Positions 35,659 through 48,400 of a stretch of 64,000 nt of DNA are shown piece by piece (positions within the stretch are counted from its first letter, which is position 1; every line of letters begins with the position of its first letter). The stretch comes from Algorimicrobium algoritergicola (GTDB taxonomy: Bacteria > Bacteroidota > Bacteroidia > Flavobacteriales > Flavobacteriaceae): positions 1-64,000 of the forward strand of contig NZ_VSKL01000006.1 in the NCBI RefSeq assembly GCF_008086165.1, given 5' to 3'. Under the pieces are notes generated by a model. The model searched no databases and was not told the DNA's origin. It worked only from the letters and a program-made list of their open reading frames with translations. The position numbers and the translations under genes are program-made.

Positions 35659-36060
35659 ATGACAGCAACCGTAACGTATTTAGGCGATTTACGCACAGAA
35701 AATACCCACGTAAATTCAGGAAACACTTTTGTAACTGATGCGCCAGTTGATAATAATGGCAAAGGCGAAGCATTTTCGCCAACCGATACTGTTGCTACCG
35801 GATTAGCTAATTGCATGATGACGGTTATGGGAATAAAAGCCCGAGATATGAATTATGATATGTCAGGAACCAAAGCAGAAGTAACAAAAACTATGGCTTC
35901 TAATCCACGTCGTATCTCAAAAATTGAAGTGGTTTTAAGTTTTCCAAATCCAGCAGATAACAAAACACGTAAAATTTTGGAACACACAGGCAATACCTGC
36001 CCAGTACATTATAGTTTACATCCCGAAATTGAAAAAGTTGTAGTATTCAACTGGAAATAG
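35659..36060 (+). CDS. OsmC/Ohr-family peroxiredoxin-like protein
   Basis: The 133 residues form a full OsmC domain. The two redox cysteines are C52 in GLANCMMTVMGIKA and C114 in NTCPVHYSL, with the supporting acidic residue E37 in GKGEAFSPTDTV. This arrangement reduces organic hydroperoxides using a thiol donor, possibly bacillithiol here given bshC in the window (inference). It is cytosolic, five bases after the LysM protein gene and 12 bases before the DUF3820 gene, so all three are probably cotranscribed. Confidence 0.92.
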   Translation: MTATVTYLGDLRTENTHVNSGNTFVTDAPVDNNGKGEAFSPTDTVATGLANCMMTVMGIKARDMNYDMSGTKAEVTKTMASNPRRISKIEVVLSFPNPADNKTRKILEHTGNTCPVHYSLHPEIEKVVVFNWK

Positions 36061-36072
36061 AACGTCATAAAC

Positions 36073-36303
36073 ATGGAGCCAGACAGAGAGTTTCTTATAA
36101 AACTCGCGCATACTAAAATGCCTTATGGCAAATATAAAGATCGGTATTTAATTGATTTACCCGAATATTATGTGGTTTGGTATCAAAACAAAGGATTTCC
36201 GAAAGGTAAACTAGGCGACATGCTACAATCCGTTTACGAACTAAAATTAAATGGACTTGAAGAATTAATTCATAATATTAAACGCAATTTCCCGAAACGG
36301 TAG
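36073..36303 (+). CDS. Stand-alone DUF3820 protein
   Basis: The 76 residues are one DUF3820 module. KMPYGKYKDRYLIDLPEYYVVWYQ carries the pattern [FY]GKxKG-type loop, P-x-Y and W-x5-FP (VWYQNKGFPKG). The exonuclease at 17883-18659 carries the same module at its C-terminus. Its function is unsettled; the family has been linked to nucleic-acid transactions because of such fusions. It is the last gene of the LysM-OsmC unit. Confidence 0.88.
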   Translation: MEPDREFLIKLAHTKMPYGKYKDRYLIDLPEYYVVWYQNKGFPKGKLGDMLQSVYELKLNGLEELIHNIKRNFPKR

Positions 36304-38420
<2,117 letters not shown>

Positions 38421-38557
38421 AAATAATTTTGGATAGTTTTTTGTAAACAGCATAAAACTATTTATTTGATAATTTTTATAAGTGTCCTTTTTGAAATATA
38501 TCGATAAAACGCATTATTATGCCATCGGTAGTTTTAAAATGACAACCAATTTAATAT

Positions 38558-40462
38558 ATGGAACAAAAGAAATTTGACCTGAATTCGATAATAGGGTTTG
38601 TCCTAATTTTCGGAATATTAGTGTACATGATGTACGCCAACCAGCCAACTCCAGAGGAATTAGCGGAACAAGAACAAGCAAAACAAGAGCAAGTTGAAGC
38701 TGAAAAGCAAGCTCAAAATCAGAAAGAAACTGTTGTTACAACTGCTGAAGATTATTCAGTAACCAGCGCACAAGATTCTACACAACTGGTAGCATTACAG
38801 AATAAATTAGGTGCTTTTGCTTATTCTGCAAGCTTGCCGTCTGCAAAATCTAATGAAACAGAAGTGAAAACGGATGTACTAGATTTAAAATTCAGTAATA
38901 AAGGTGGTTACTTATCTGAAGTCAAATTAAAAAAGTTTGTCGATTTTGATTCCATTCCAATTTATCTTATAAAAGATGGGAATACGGATTTTAATATCAA
39001 TTTCGGTACAGCTGATAGTCGCATTCTAAATACTAAAGATTTATATTTTGAGCCAACAGTAACTAAAAATGGTGAAAACACGGTAGTTTCTATGAAACTT
39101 AAAGTGTCTGCAAATCAGTTTTTAGAATATCGTTATGAAATTCAACCAAATGATTATATGGTTGATTTTACAATTCGTTCTCAAGGCTTAAGTAATGTTA
39201 TTAATAGTTCGCAACCCATCAATCTAGATTGGCAATTACAAACTTATCGTCATGATAAAAGTATCAGTTATGAAAATCGTTACACGCGATTAACATACCA
39301 ATATGAAGGTGGTAAAATTGATAAATTAAGCCCAACAGGTGAAGATGAAGAAACAGAAGTTGATGTAAGTTGGTTGTCGTACAGACAGCATTTCTTTAGC
39401 AGTATTTTAACGTCAAAAGTGCCATTAAAATCAGTTCAATTCAATTCTACCGACTTGGTGGAAAATGAAGAAATTGATACGGTGTTTACAAAGGCGTATC
39501 AAACGAGATTTGCTTTAGAGGCTAATGCTGGCGAGTTAAATCAAGAATTAGGTTTTTATTTCGGACCAACAGACAACAAAGTTCTACACAAATATGATAT
39601 TGGTCTAGAAGATAGTATTCCATTTGGTTGGGGAATCTTCGGTTGGATAAATCGTTACGTTTTTGTGCCATTATTTGCATTTTTAGCAGGCTTTTTACCC
39701 TATGGTGTCGCTATTATTGTAATGACCATTTTAATAAAATTCCTGTTATCATTTGTTCAGTACAAGCAATTCTTATCTCAGGCGAAATTAAAAGTTTTAA
39801 AACCAGAATTAGATGCTATTCGTGAGAAGCATAAGAATAATAAAATGAAAGCGCAGCAAGAAACAATGGCTTTACAAAATAAAGCAGGCGCAAGTCCGTT
39901 GAGTGGTTGTTTACCAGCTTTAATACAGTTGCCAGTTTTCTATGCTTTATTCCAATTTTTCCCATCGGCTTTCGATTTAAGACAGAAAAGTTTCCTTTGG
40001 GCAGACGATTTATCATCTTATGATATTGTAGCCAATTTACCATTTACCATTCCGTGGTATGGTGATCACGTCAGTTTATTTCCAATATTAGCGTCTATTG
40101 CTATTTTCTTCTATATGAAAATGACAACAGGACAGCAAATGGCATCGCAACCAACCCAAGAAGGTATGCCAGATATGGCTAAACTAATGAAGTACATGAT
40201 TTACTTATCACCATTAATGATGTTATTCTTTTTTAATAACTATGCATCTGGTTTAAGTTTGTATTACTTTATTTCCAACTTGATTAGTATCGGGATTATG
40301 TTAGTTATTAAAAACTACATTCTGGATGAAGATAAAATTCATGCTCAAATTCAGATTAATAAGAAGAAACCTAAAAAGCAAAATAAGTTTCAGAAGAAAA
40401 TGGCTGATATGATGGAGCAAGCCGAACAACAGAAACAAACGCAAGAAAAGCGTAAGAAGTAA
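38558..40462 (+). CDS. yidC: Membrane protein insertase YidC
   Basis: The 634 residues start MEQKKFDLNSIIGFVLIFGI (first helix). A large periplasmic beta-sandwich domain follows (about 75-365), then the conserved five-helix insertase core from about 375. The core has the RYVFVPLFAFLAGFLPYGVAI helix, the KFLLSFVQYKQFLSQAKLKVL coupling region with the groove, and GCLPALIQLPVFYALFQFF. The C-terminus is a basic tail ending KRKK that can bind ribosomes. It inserts membrane proteins with or without SecYEG. A terminator lies directly downstream. Confidence 0.97.
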   Translation: MEQKKFDLNSIIGFVLIFGILVYMMYANQPTPEELAEQEQAKQEQVEAEKQAQNQKETVVTTAEDYSVTSAQDSTQLVALQNKLGAFAYSASLPSAKSNETEVKTDVLDLKFSNKGGYLSEVKLKKFVDFDSIPIYLIKDGNTDFNINFGTADSRILNTKDLYFEPTVTKNGENTVVSMKLKVSANQFLEYRYEIQPNDYMVDFTIRSQGLSNVINSSQPINLDWQLQTYRHDKSISYENRYTRLTYQYEGGKIDKLSPTGEDEETEVDVSWLSYRQHFFSSILTSKVPLKSVQFNSTDLVENEEIDTVFTKAYQTRFALEANAGELNQELGFYFGPTDNKVLHKYDIGLEDSIPFGWGIFGWINRYVFVPLFAFLAGFLPYGVAIIVMTILIKFLLSFVQYKQFLSQAKLKVLKPELDAIREKHKNNKMKAQQETMALQNKAGASPLSGCLPALIQLPVFYALFQFFPSAFDLRQKSFLWADDLSSYDIVANLPFTIPWYGDHVSLFPILASIAIFFYMKMTTGQQMASQPTQEGMPDMAKLMKYMIYLSPLMMLFFFNNYASGLSLYYFISNLISIGIMLVIKNYILDEDKIHAQIQINKKKPKKQNKFQKKMADMMEQAEQQKQTQEKRKK

Positions 40463-40472
40463 AAGAAAAATC

Positions 40473-40498
40473 AAGCTGCCTTAATTGGCAGCTTTTTT
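40473..40498 (+). terminator. Terminator after yidC
   Basis: AAGCTGCC-TTAATT-GGCAGCTT with a T6 tail, 10 bases past the stop. Confidence 0.85.
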
Positions 40499-40553
40499 GA
40501 TATAACAAATTCTATATTTTTTCGTTTAGACATTTAATACACAGTTTATAATT

Positions 40554-41258
40554 ATGAAACAGATACTTTTTGTTTTAGCACTATTTATGGGTTTTATGAG
40601 TTTTGCTCAAACACTCAATCAGTTTGATGCCAATGGCAAACGAGACGGTAAGTGGAAAAAGAATTTTGAAGGAACAGATGTTGTTCGTTATGAAGGCGCT
40701 TTTCAACATGGAAAGGAAATTGGCGTGTTTAAATTCTATAAAAATATTAAAGGTGAACCCGTTTTGACTGCTACACGTGCGTTTAATCCAAATACAGACA
40801 CGGCAAAAGTGACCTTTCTTGGAAGTACAGGAAAAGTTATTAGCGAAGGGTTCATGCGAGATAAAACATACATTGGCGAATGGAAGTACTACCACAACAA
40901 TGGAACGCAAATCATGACTTTAGAACATTATAGTAATAAAGGACTGCTAGAAGGTGCGCGATATGTTTATTACTTAAGTGGGCAAGTTGCTGAAAAAACG
41001 CTTTATGAAATTGGAAAGCTACATGGTAAAACATTAGGGTATGCCGAAAACGGAACTGTTATTAAAGAACATCACTATAAAATGGGCAATTTACACGGAG
41101 AAGCTAAATTTTATGATGAAGCTGGAGGCTTATTAGTTGAGGGTTCTTATCGTAATGATCAGAAGCATGGAATTTGGAAGTATTATGAAAATGGTACTTT
41201 AAAGGAAGAAAAGGACTTTACGCCAAAAACTAATAATCCGTATAAGAAGTCTAATTAA
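40554..41258 (+). CDS. Secreted MORN-repeat (YwqK-like) protein
   Basis: The 234 residues begin with a signal peptide, MKQILFVLALFMGFMSFAQ. At least six MORN-type units follow: GKRDGKWKKNF, YEGAFQHGKEIGVFKFY, YIGEWKYYHNNG, YSNKGLLEGARYVYYLSG, KLHGKTLGYAENG and YRNDQKHGIWKYYENG. Databases call these YwqK-family antitoxins, but no toxin is adjacent and a signal peptide is present, so a toxin-antitoxin role is unlikely. It is a probable periplasmic or surface beta-repeat protein of unknown partner. It lies between yidC and the fasciclin gene with terminators on both sides. Confidence 0.88.
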   Translation: MKQILFVLALFMGFMSFAQTLNQFDANGKRDGKWKKNFEGTDVVRYEGAFQHGKEIGVFKFYKNIKGEPVLTATRAFNPNTDTAKVTFLGSTGKVISEGFMRDKTYIGEWKYYHNNGTQIMTLEHYSNKGLLEGARYVYYLSGQVAEKTLYEIGKLHGKTLGYAENGTVIKEHHYKMGNLHGEAKFYDEAGGLLVEGSYRNDQKHGIWKYYENGTLKEEKDFTPKTNNPYKKSN

Positions 41259-41278
41259 GAATTAATTACATAAAATAT

Positions 41279-41307
41279 AAAAGCTCCTTAAAGATTTAAG
41301 GAGCTTT
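41279..41307 (+). terminator. Terminator after the MORN-repeat gene
   Basis: AAAGCTCCTTAAA and TTTAAGGAGCTTT pair closely, 20 bases past the stop, followed by a T-rich tail. Confidence 0.8.
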
Positions 41308-41469
41308 ATTTTGTTAGGTATGCATTTGTAATTTTTAGCTATTAATCAATCAAAATGGGGAATACCTAAACATAAGGACTGCAATCTAAGTAATATATTC
41401 TTTAATTCAAAATGGAGCTCAATATTTTAATTGTAAAATTTCTCCTACTATATCTTTACTGATTTTATA

Positions 41470-41500
41470 AAAAAAAAGCTGTTCTAATTAAAGAACAGCC
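41470..41500 (-). terminator. Terminator after the fasciclin gene
   Basis: On the minus strand, GGCTGTTCT-TTAATT-AGAACAGCT is followed by a run of T. It lies 70 bases past the stop at 41570. Confidence 0.8.
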
Positions 41501-41569
41501 TCTCTCTTTCAAAGCAATTTTAATCAAATTTATAGTGTTCAAAAAGTTGATCACTATAATACGTTACTA

Positions 41570-43000
41570 TTATAAAGGTGGTAAAACAACCTTGTCGATA
41601 GCATGAATTACGCCATTGGAAGCTTGAACATCAACAGCAATTATGTTGCTTACTCTGCCGTTTGCATCAGTTAAGGTTGCACCACCAGTAATATTTGCTG
41701 TTATGTTTCCGCCTAAAGTACCAATCGTCATGTTATCCATTAAAGCACTTGATCTTACGTTTGCACCTGCAACCGCATGCATATCTAATGTAGCTTTTAA
41801 AGTTGCTTCTGGAATATCAGCTAAACCTGCAACATTTAATTCCGTTAGCAAATCGCCAAAGGCTGCATTAGTTGGCGCGAAAACAGTAAACGGAGCAGGA
41901 GCTGTTCCGTTTGGAGTAGAAAGCGTTCCTACATAATCAAACGTTAAATCATCTCTTGTTAAAGCTGCTACTAAAGTTTCAAAAGTAGGATCAGCTAAAG
42001 CGAAATCTACTACAGTTGGTAATCCGATAACCGCATCCACTGCGTGAATAACACCATTTGTTCCCACAACATCTGCAATAGCAACACTTGAAATTCCATT
42101 AAATTTAACACCATCTGCAGTGTTGAAATATAAGCTCATAGCGTTGTTTCCAGCACCAGTTGCGCTAGTTGTTGTGTAACCTGCACCCATATCTACTAAA
42201 TCTGTAGAAAAAGTAGCACCTGCTAATACATGGTTTAAAAGTACTTGCGATAATACATCCGTTGGTACATCACCTAAACCAGAAAAACCGTTATCCGCTA
42301 AAAAGTTAGCGAAAGCTGTGTCCACTGGTGCTAAAACTGTAAATGGTCCATTTCCTTGTAGTACAGAAACTAAATCACCATCAGCAGCACCTAAAGCAGC
42401 TACTAAATTGCTAAAGCTAGAGTTTGCAAGTGCGTGATCTACCACATCTGGTAAGCCAATAACACCATCAACTATGTGAATGATTCCATTAGAAGCCGAA
42501 ATATCTGCTGTTGAAACAGATGATACGTTATTAAAACGCACATCGCTATTAGCTGTATTGAAATATAAACTCATGCTTGCTCCACCTGCACCTGTTGCAT
42601 TGGTAGACGCGTAACCAGAACCTTGGCTTACTAAAGCTGTTGAGGGTACAGATCCCGAAATTACATGGTTTAAAAGTATTTGTGAAAGTACATCTGTTGG
42701 TACATCATTTAAGGAAGCAAATCCATTAGCTGATAAAAATGCAGCAAAAGCATCATTATCTGGTGCTAATACGGTAAATGGTCCCGATCCTTGTAAAACT
42801 GAAACTAAATCCCCGTCTGCGGCTTGTAAAGCAGCTACTAATGAACTTAATTCTGGAGTTGCTATCGCCAAATCTACAATGTTGTTTTGTTGAATAGGTG
42901 GCGTATAAACGTCGTTATCATCATCACTACTACAGGATGTGATAAATAAGACTACAAGTAGTGTAGCCGAAAATCTTTTTAATGCTGTTAATGTTTTCAT
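41570..43000 (-). CDS. Lipoprotein with three fasciclin (FAS1) domains
   Basis: The 476 residues start with a lipoprotein signal reaching VVLFITSC, followed by SSDDDND, an acidic spacer of the kind that directs surface lipoprotein export in Bacteroidota. Three FAS1 domains follow (about 41-178, 180-318 and 320-476). Each has a FTVLAPxxxAF H1 box and an NGVIHxxD H2 box. Domains 1 and 2 are very alike (ADGDLVSVLQG, then NGPFTVLAP or SGPFTVLAP; VPTDVLSQILLNHV and VPTDVLSQVLLNHV), so they arose by a recent internal duplication. FAS1 proteins mediate adhesion. Confidence 0.94.
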   Translation of the reverse strand: MKTLTALKRFSATLLVVLFITSCSSDDDNDVYTPPIQQNNIVDLAIATPELSSLVAALQAADGDLVSVLQGSGPFTVLAPDNDAFAAFLSANGFASLNDVPTDVLSQILLNHVISGSVPSTALVSQGSGYASTNATGAGGASMSLYFNTANSDVRFNNVSSVSTADISASNGIIHIVDGVIGLPDVVDHALANSSFSNLVAALGAADGDLVSVLQGNGPFTVLAPVDTAFANFLADNGFSGLGDVPTDVLSQVLLNHVLAGATFSTDLVDMGAGYTTTSATGAGNNAMSLYFNTADGVKFNGISSVAIADVVGTNGVIHAVDAVIGLPTVVDFALADPTFETLVAALTRDDLTFDYVGTLSTPNGTAPAPFTVFAPTNAAFGDLLTELNVAGLADIPEATLKATLDMHAVAGANVRSSALMDNMTIGTLGGNITANITGGATLTDANGRVSNIIAVDVQASNGVIHAIDKVVLPPL

Positions 43001-43027
43001 CTTTTAAAGTTTTTTTTGTTTGTTTAG

Positions 43028-43035
43028 CAAATATA
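43028..43035 (-). promoter_or_regulatory. TATATTTG -7 box before the fasciclin gene
   Basis: TATATTTG on the minus strand ends 27 bases before the ATG. The expected -33 TTG at 19 bases is absent, though one occurs at 13 bases. Confidence 0.4.
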
Positions 43036-43154
43036 CAAAAACATTAAACAAAATCCCTAATAATGTTTATTAAATTTAACAAAAGATTAAACAAAATAAT
43101 ATTTAATCCTTCAATTTGCACAGGAATAAAGCAACAATAATTACATGATTTCCG

Positions 43155-43162
43155 TATCTTTG
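43155..43162 (+). promoter_or_regulatory. TATCTTTG -7 box before mnmA
   Basis: TATCTTTGCACC ends nine bases before the ATG at 43172 and overlaps the codons of the longer frame from 43145. This argues for the inner start and a very short leader. Confidence 0.45.
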
Positions 43163-43171
43163 CACCCTATT

Positions 43172-44368
43172 ATGGAAAATAAAAAACGTGTTATTGTCGG
43201 ATTATCTGGAGGAGTAGATTCCAGTGTGGCAGCCTATCTTTTAAAAGAGCAGGGCTTTGAAGTTATTGGCTTGTTTATGAAAAACTGGCATGATGATTCT
43301 GTAACTATTTCTGATGAATGTCCTTGGCTAGATGATAGTAATGACGCCATGTTAGTGGCAGATAAATTAGGAATTCCCTTTCAGACAGTCGATTTAAGCG
43401 AAGAATATAAAGAACGTATTGTTGATTATATGTTCAAAGAATACGAAAGCGGACGCACGCCAAATCCAGACGTGCTTTGTAATCGGGAAATCAAATTTGA
43501 TGTGTTTATGAAAATAGCTTTAGATCTTGGTGCCGATTTTGTAGCAACAGGTCATTATTGTCGAAAAACATCTTTTGATAAAAACGGAGAATTTGTTCAT
43601 CAATTATTGGCAGGCGTGGATGATAATAAAGATCAATCCTACTTTTTATGTCAATTATCGCAGGCGCAATTAGCAAAATCGCTATTTCCTATAGGCGAGT
43701 TAACAAAACCGGAAGTTCGCGAAATAGCAACGAAACTGGATTTGGTAACAGCTGATAAAAAGGACTCTCAAGGTTTGTGTTTTATTGGAAAAGTGCGGTT
43801 GCCAGATTTTCTTCAACAACAGCTAAAACCAAAAGAAGGTGTTATTGTTGAAATCCCAAGCAGCTATTCAGAATATGAAATTACAAATCCGATTTTTGAT
43901 TCTAAAGAATTGGAATTAGCCTATTTATCTAGAAAAGCGGATTATAACCTTACGGACGGAAAAGTAGTTGGGAAACACCAAGGTGCCCATTTTTATACCA
44001 AAGGACAGCGAAAAGGTTTGGCCGTTGGCGGAACCGTGGAACCACTATTTGTAATTGATACAGATGTTAACGAGAATGTGATTTACACAGGTCAAGGAAA
44101 AGCACATCCAGGATTATATAAATCGGCTTTATTTATAACAAATGATGATTTGCATTGGGTTCGTGAAGATTTAGCATTATTAACAGGGGAAACCATGAAT
44201 GTTTTAGCACGTATTCGCTACAGACAACCATTAGAAAAAGCAACCTTATATCGTGTAGAATCTGGTTTATATATTGAGTTTTCAAACCCACAGTCAGCCA
44301 TAGCTGAAGGGCAGTTTGCAGCTTGGTATTTAGCTGACGAGCTAATTGGTTCTGGCGTTATTTCATAA
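43172..44368 (+). CDS. mnmA: tRNA-specific 2-thiouridylase MnmA
   Basis: The start is set at the ATG 43172 ([20 protein letters not shown]), giving 398 residues. The PP-loop SGGVDSS binds ATP. The catalytic cysteines are C103 in [12 protein letters not shown] and C203 in [10 protein letters not shown], and GHYCR and [10 protein letters not shown]-like [15 protein letters not shown] mark the tRNA-binding part. It thiolates U34 of Lys, Glu and Gln tRNAs. This is slightly longer than E. coli MnmA owing to an insertion at about 220-255 ([19 protein letters not shown]), a feature I associate with Bacteroidota versions. Confidence 0.96.
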   Translation: MENKKRVIVGLSGGVDSSVAAYLLKEQGFEVIGLFMKNWHDDSVTISDECPWLDDSNDAMLVADKLGIPFQTVDLSEEYKERIVDYMFKEYESGRTPNPDVLCNREIKFDVFMKIALDLGADFVATGHYCRKTSFDKNGEFVHQLLAGVDDNKDQSYFLCQLSQAQLAKSLFPIGELTKPEVREIATKLDLVTADKKDSQGLCFIGKVRLPDFLQQQLKPKEGVIVEIPSSYSEYEITNPIFDSKELELAYLSRKADYNLTDGKVVGKHQGAHFYTKGQRKGLAVGGTVEPLFVIDTDVNENVIYTGQGKAHPGLYKSALFITNDDLHWVREDLALLTGETMNVLARIRYRQPLEKATLYRVESGLYIEFSNPQSAIAEGQFAAWYLADELIGSGVIS

Positions 44369-44438
44369 GAAATAGTCCAGTTTACAAAATTCCTGACGCT
44401 TTTGTAAGTTACTATATTTCAATTTAAAAACACAACAT

Positions 44439-45383
44439 ATGATGTCCAATAAAATCACCAAACTTTTTAATATTCAATACCCAATTATACAAGCTGGAAT
44501 GATCTGGAATTCAGGTTGGCGTTTAGCTTCAGCATCTAGTAACGCTGGAATTCTAGGTTTGTTAGGAGCAGGAAGTATGTATCCAGATGTGTTGCGTGAG
44601 CATATTCAGAAATGTAAAAAAGCAACCGATAAACCCTTTGGTGTTAACGTACCTATGTTATATCCAAATGTGGAAGAAATCATGAATATTATTGTGGAAG
44701 AAGGTGTGAAAATTGTTTTTACGTCTGCAGGAAATCCGAAAACGTGGACAAGTTGGTTGCAAGAACGTGACATTACGGTTGTTCATGTGGTGAGCAGTGT
44801 AAAATTTGCCTTAAAAGCACAAGATGCTGGTGTGGATGCGATTGTAGCCGAAGGTTTTGAAGCTGGTGGTCATAATGGTCGTGACGAGACCACAACGCTA
44901 ACATTAATTCCAATGGTAAAAGAACAGCTGTCTATTCCATTAATTGCAGCTGGAGGTATTGCCACAGGAAAAGCCATGTTAGCTACTATGATTTTAGGTG
45001 CCGATGCCGTTCAAGTTGGAAGTCGCTTTGTGGCGAGTGAAGAAAGTTCAGCACATCAAGCTTTTAAACAAATTGTTTTGGATGTAAAGGAAGGTGATAC
45101 CCAATTAACGTTAAAAGAATTGGCACCAGTACGATTGGTTAAAAACAAATTCTACGACGAGATTCAGGAGCTTTATAAATCATCTCCAACACCAGAGCAA
45201 TTAAAAGAACTCTTAGGTCGTGCGCGCGCTAAACGTGGTATGTTTGAAGGTGATTTGGAAGATGGCGAATTGGAAATTGGGCAAATAGCAGGACTTATTC
45301 ACGATATAAAACCTGTAGCCGAGATTGTAAAGGATATGGTGGCCGAATTTGAAGAAGCCAAGCAGCATGTTCAAAAAATATAA
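44439..45383 (+). CDS. FMN-dependent nitronate monooxygenase / FabK-like oxidoreductase
   Basis: The 314 residues form a TIM barrel of the 2-nitropropane-dioxygenase family. The N-terminal FNIQYPIIQAGMIW, the catalytic H145 in VAEGFEAGGHNGRDE, PLIAAGGIATGKAML and GADAVQVGSRFVASEES bind FMN phosphate. The EGxExGGHxG pattern is shared by nitronate monooxygenases and enoyl-ACP reductase FabK, and sequence alone cannot separate them. Either of the two initial ATGs could start it. It is cytosolic and follows mnmA by 70 bases. Confidence 0.9.
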   Translation: MMSNKITKLFNIQYPIIQAGMIWNSGWRLASASSNAGILGLLGAGSMYPDVLREHIQKCKKATDKPFGVNVPMLYPNVEEIMNIIVEEGVKIVFTSAGNPKTWTSWLQERDITVVHVVSSVKFALKAQDAGVDAIVAEGFEAGGHNGRDETTTLTLIPMVKEQLSIPLIAAGGIATGKAMLATMILGADAVQVGSRFVASEESSAHQAFKQIVLDVKEGDTQLTLKELAPVRLVKNKFYDEIQELYKSSPTPEQLKELLGRARAKRGMFEGDLEDGELEIGQIAGLIHDIKPVAEIVKDMVAEFEEAKQHVQKI

Positions 45384-45418
45384 TTAGTATACCTTAATCA
45401 AAAATTTAAATACGTTTT

Positions 45419-48400
45419 ATGAAATTAAAATTACTTCTATTATCTACCTACTTATTTAGTGTAGCCAGTTACGCACAAATTCAATTTCAAACTGATATTA
45501 TTTCAGATAATTCTAATTATGGTTCTAGTGTTTCTGGATCTTTTGCCGCAGATTTAGATGGCGATGGCGATCTGGATGTTCTAACGTATTACTATGAAGG
45601 TAATTTTGTTTGGTATGAAAATAAACCCAATGAAGGCGGTTTAGTTGAGCCAAAAGTTATTCACCATAGTTTAAATGGCACTAATTCCAATTTTTTTGCT
45701 GTCGATATAGATAATGATGGTGATTTGGATGCTATTGCATCAGATGGAGATAATATCTTTTGGTATGAAAATGATGGTTTAGGTAACTTTAGTACGCAAC
45801 ATATTATAACGACAGAGGTTGAAAGTGTTATTTCATTGGATTATTATGATATTGATGGTGATGGCGATTTAGATATATTTTCGACATCTATATTTGATGA
45901 CAAAGTTGCTTGGTACGAAAATCTTGATGGTCTTGGTGGATTTGGTTCTCAAATAATTATTTCTCAAGCAGCATCCGTTTTTACGGGAACTATATTTATT
46001 GAAGATATGGATGGCGATGGTGATGGCGATATATTGGTAAGTAATAACGGTCTTGTTTGGATAGAAAATAGTGATGGAAATGGCACATTTACAACCGTAC
46101 ATACTATTACTACTGAAAATACCAACAACTTCTTTCCTGTAGATTTGGATGGTGATGGCGATATGGATATTGTATTTCCAGATGGGTATGATGATGTTGT
46201 TAGGTGGTATGAAAACACAAATGGATTAGGAACCTTTGGCTCTAGTCAATTTATTGGTCTTGTTGATGGTGATATTAATTACGTTTACGCTGGTGATATT
46301 GATGATGATGGCGACGTTGATGTTTTAGCAGATGGTAGAGGTGTATTTTATTATGAGAACGATGGTAGCGAAGATTTTGGTTTTGCAAATAATATATATA
46401 CCTATTCAAGTATCTCTAACGCAGGAAGCATTTACGCAGCAGATATAGATAATGATGGCGATCTAGATGTTTTGTCTAATGGAAACGTCAGTACAAAATC
46501 TGGATTAGCATATAATGAGTTTGATCAAACTACTAGTGATTTTAAACCAGAACGATTTTTAAGTGAATTTGTAAGTAACCCAATTGAAGCGCTTGCTGCT
46601 GACATGGATAATGATGGAGATTTAGATTTTTTAGTTGTTTCAAATAGAGATAATAAAATTTCATGGTTTGAAGACATTGATGGTACTCAAAACTTCGCAG
46701 AACAACATGTTATATCTAATTCAGTCTATGGTCCAAGGTCTTTAAAAGCTGAAGACATCGATAATGATGGTGATTTGGATGTCATTGTAGCATCTGAAGT
46801 TGGAGATAAGGTAATTTGGTTCAAGAATCAAGGTGATGGAACTTTTGGATCTGAAACCATTATTACAAACCTTACTGATGCACCTCACATGATTGCTATT
46901 GACGACATGGATAACGATGGTGATTTAGATATCATTTCCGCATCAAACCGTGACGATAAAATTGCCTGGTATGAAAATGAAGATGGATTAGGAAGTTTTG
47001 GTGTTCAGCAAGTCATTTCTACAGAAATAAATGGCGTTATAAGCGTTTATACTGGTGATTTTGATACTGATGGCAACATCGATTTATTTGCGTCTGGCGG
47101 CATTGACAGTGTGGTTTCATGGTTTAAACATACAGATGGGCAAGGGAGTTTTGAACCTATGGTTGTAATTGCATATGGTATGTATCAGATCAATTCTATG
47201 GATGTCGGTGATATTGATGGTGATGGCGATTTAGATATCCTAGTTGGAAGTAGTAGTGGTGGAACCGATCTTTCATGGTTTGAAAATTTAGATGGTAATG
47301 GTCAATTTCACTATGCTAATGAAATTACTAATTCTGCAGCAGCTGTCGTCAGTTTGGCAGATATAGATAATGATGGCGATTTAGATATTGTAGCAACAAC
47401 TTCCAATTTTGTCTCATGGTATAGAAACCAAGATGGATTAGGTAATTATGCTAGTGGTTCTAGTATCATCGTGGCTTCTAGATATGATAAATCGTTTCAT
47501 GTAGTAGATATGGATTTCGATGGCGATATGGATTTGATTTCCACAAGAGAAGAAAATGACCAACTGGCATATTCGAAAAATTTAGGTGTTGTAGGAAATG
47601 AAATTAATGGAACTGTTCAAGTAGATGTAAACGGTGATGGTTGTGATGAATTGGATGCCTATTATCCAAATATTATGGTGGTTGCTAATAATGGTTCAAC
47701 AAGTTTTGGAACCTTTACGCGCAATAATGGTTCGTATCAAATACCTGTAAATTCTGGTAACTTTACAACAACTATAGCAGGTGGTTTACCATCTTATTAT
47801 ACACCAAATCCAGAAACTTATACGTTTAATTATTCAGGAACAGGAAATGTTGAAACGGCTAATTTTTGTTTAGAGCCCAATCAGCAAATTAATGATTTGA
47901 ATATTAGTGTATATCCAATTACTCAAGCCAGACCAGGATTTGATGTTAGGTATAGAATTGTTTATAAGAATTTAGGAACAGACCCGTTGAGTGGAACTAT
48001 TAACTTCGCATTTAATGGTGCTATGCTTAATGTGGTAAGTGCTAGTGAAACCATTTCTAGTCAAACAGCCAATATGTTGAATTTTAATTATTCGGATTTA
48101 AACCCTTATGAATCTAGAAATATAGATGTCATTTTTAACGTTTTACCACCTCCAACGGTTAATATTGACGACACTATTGCTTCAGAAGTAACGATAAATC
48201 CTATTACTGGAGATTTCACGGAAAACGATAATATTTTCACCTATAATCAAACCGTAATTGGTTCGTATGATCCTAATGATATAACCTGTATGGAAGGTGA
48301 TGAGGTTTTAATAGATGATTCAGATGAATATTTGCATTATTTAATCCGTTTTCAAAATACAGGAACAGCATCAGCTATTAATGTGAAGGTAGAAAATATA

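Larger units (their letters stand above)
41259..41569. other. 311-base gap with two opposed terminators
   Basis: The gap lies between convergent genes. It holds the plus-strand hairpin at 41279-41307 and the minus-strand hairpin at 41470-41500. The 160 bases between them show no ORF or other structure I can support. Confidence 0.6.

Noticed and set aside
40554-41258. Toxin-antitoxin system suggested by the YwqK antitoxin family name
   Set aside because: The protein has a signal peptide and MORN repeats, stands between terminators and has no small toxin gene beside it.
45539-47550. CRISPR-like or satellite repeat because of recurring GATGGTGATGGCGATTTAG
   Set aside because: The repeats are in frame, irregularly spaced and encode calcium-binding loops of one protein; there are no spacers.
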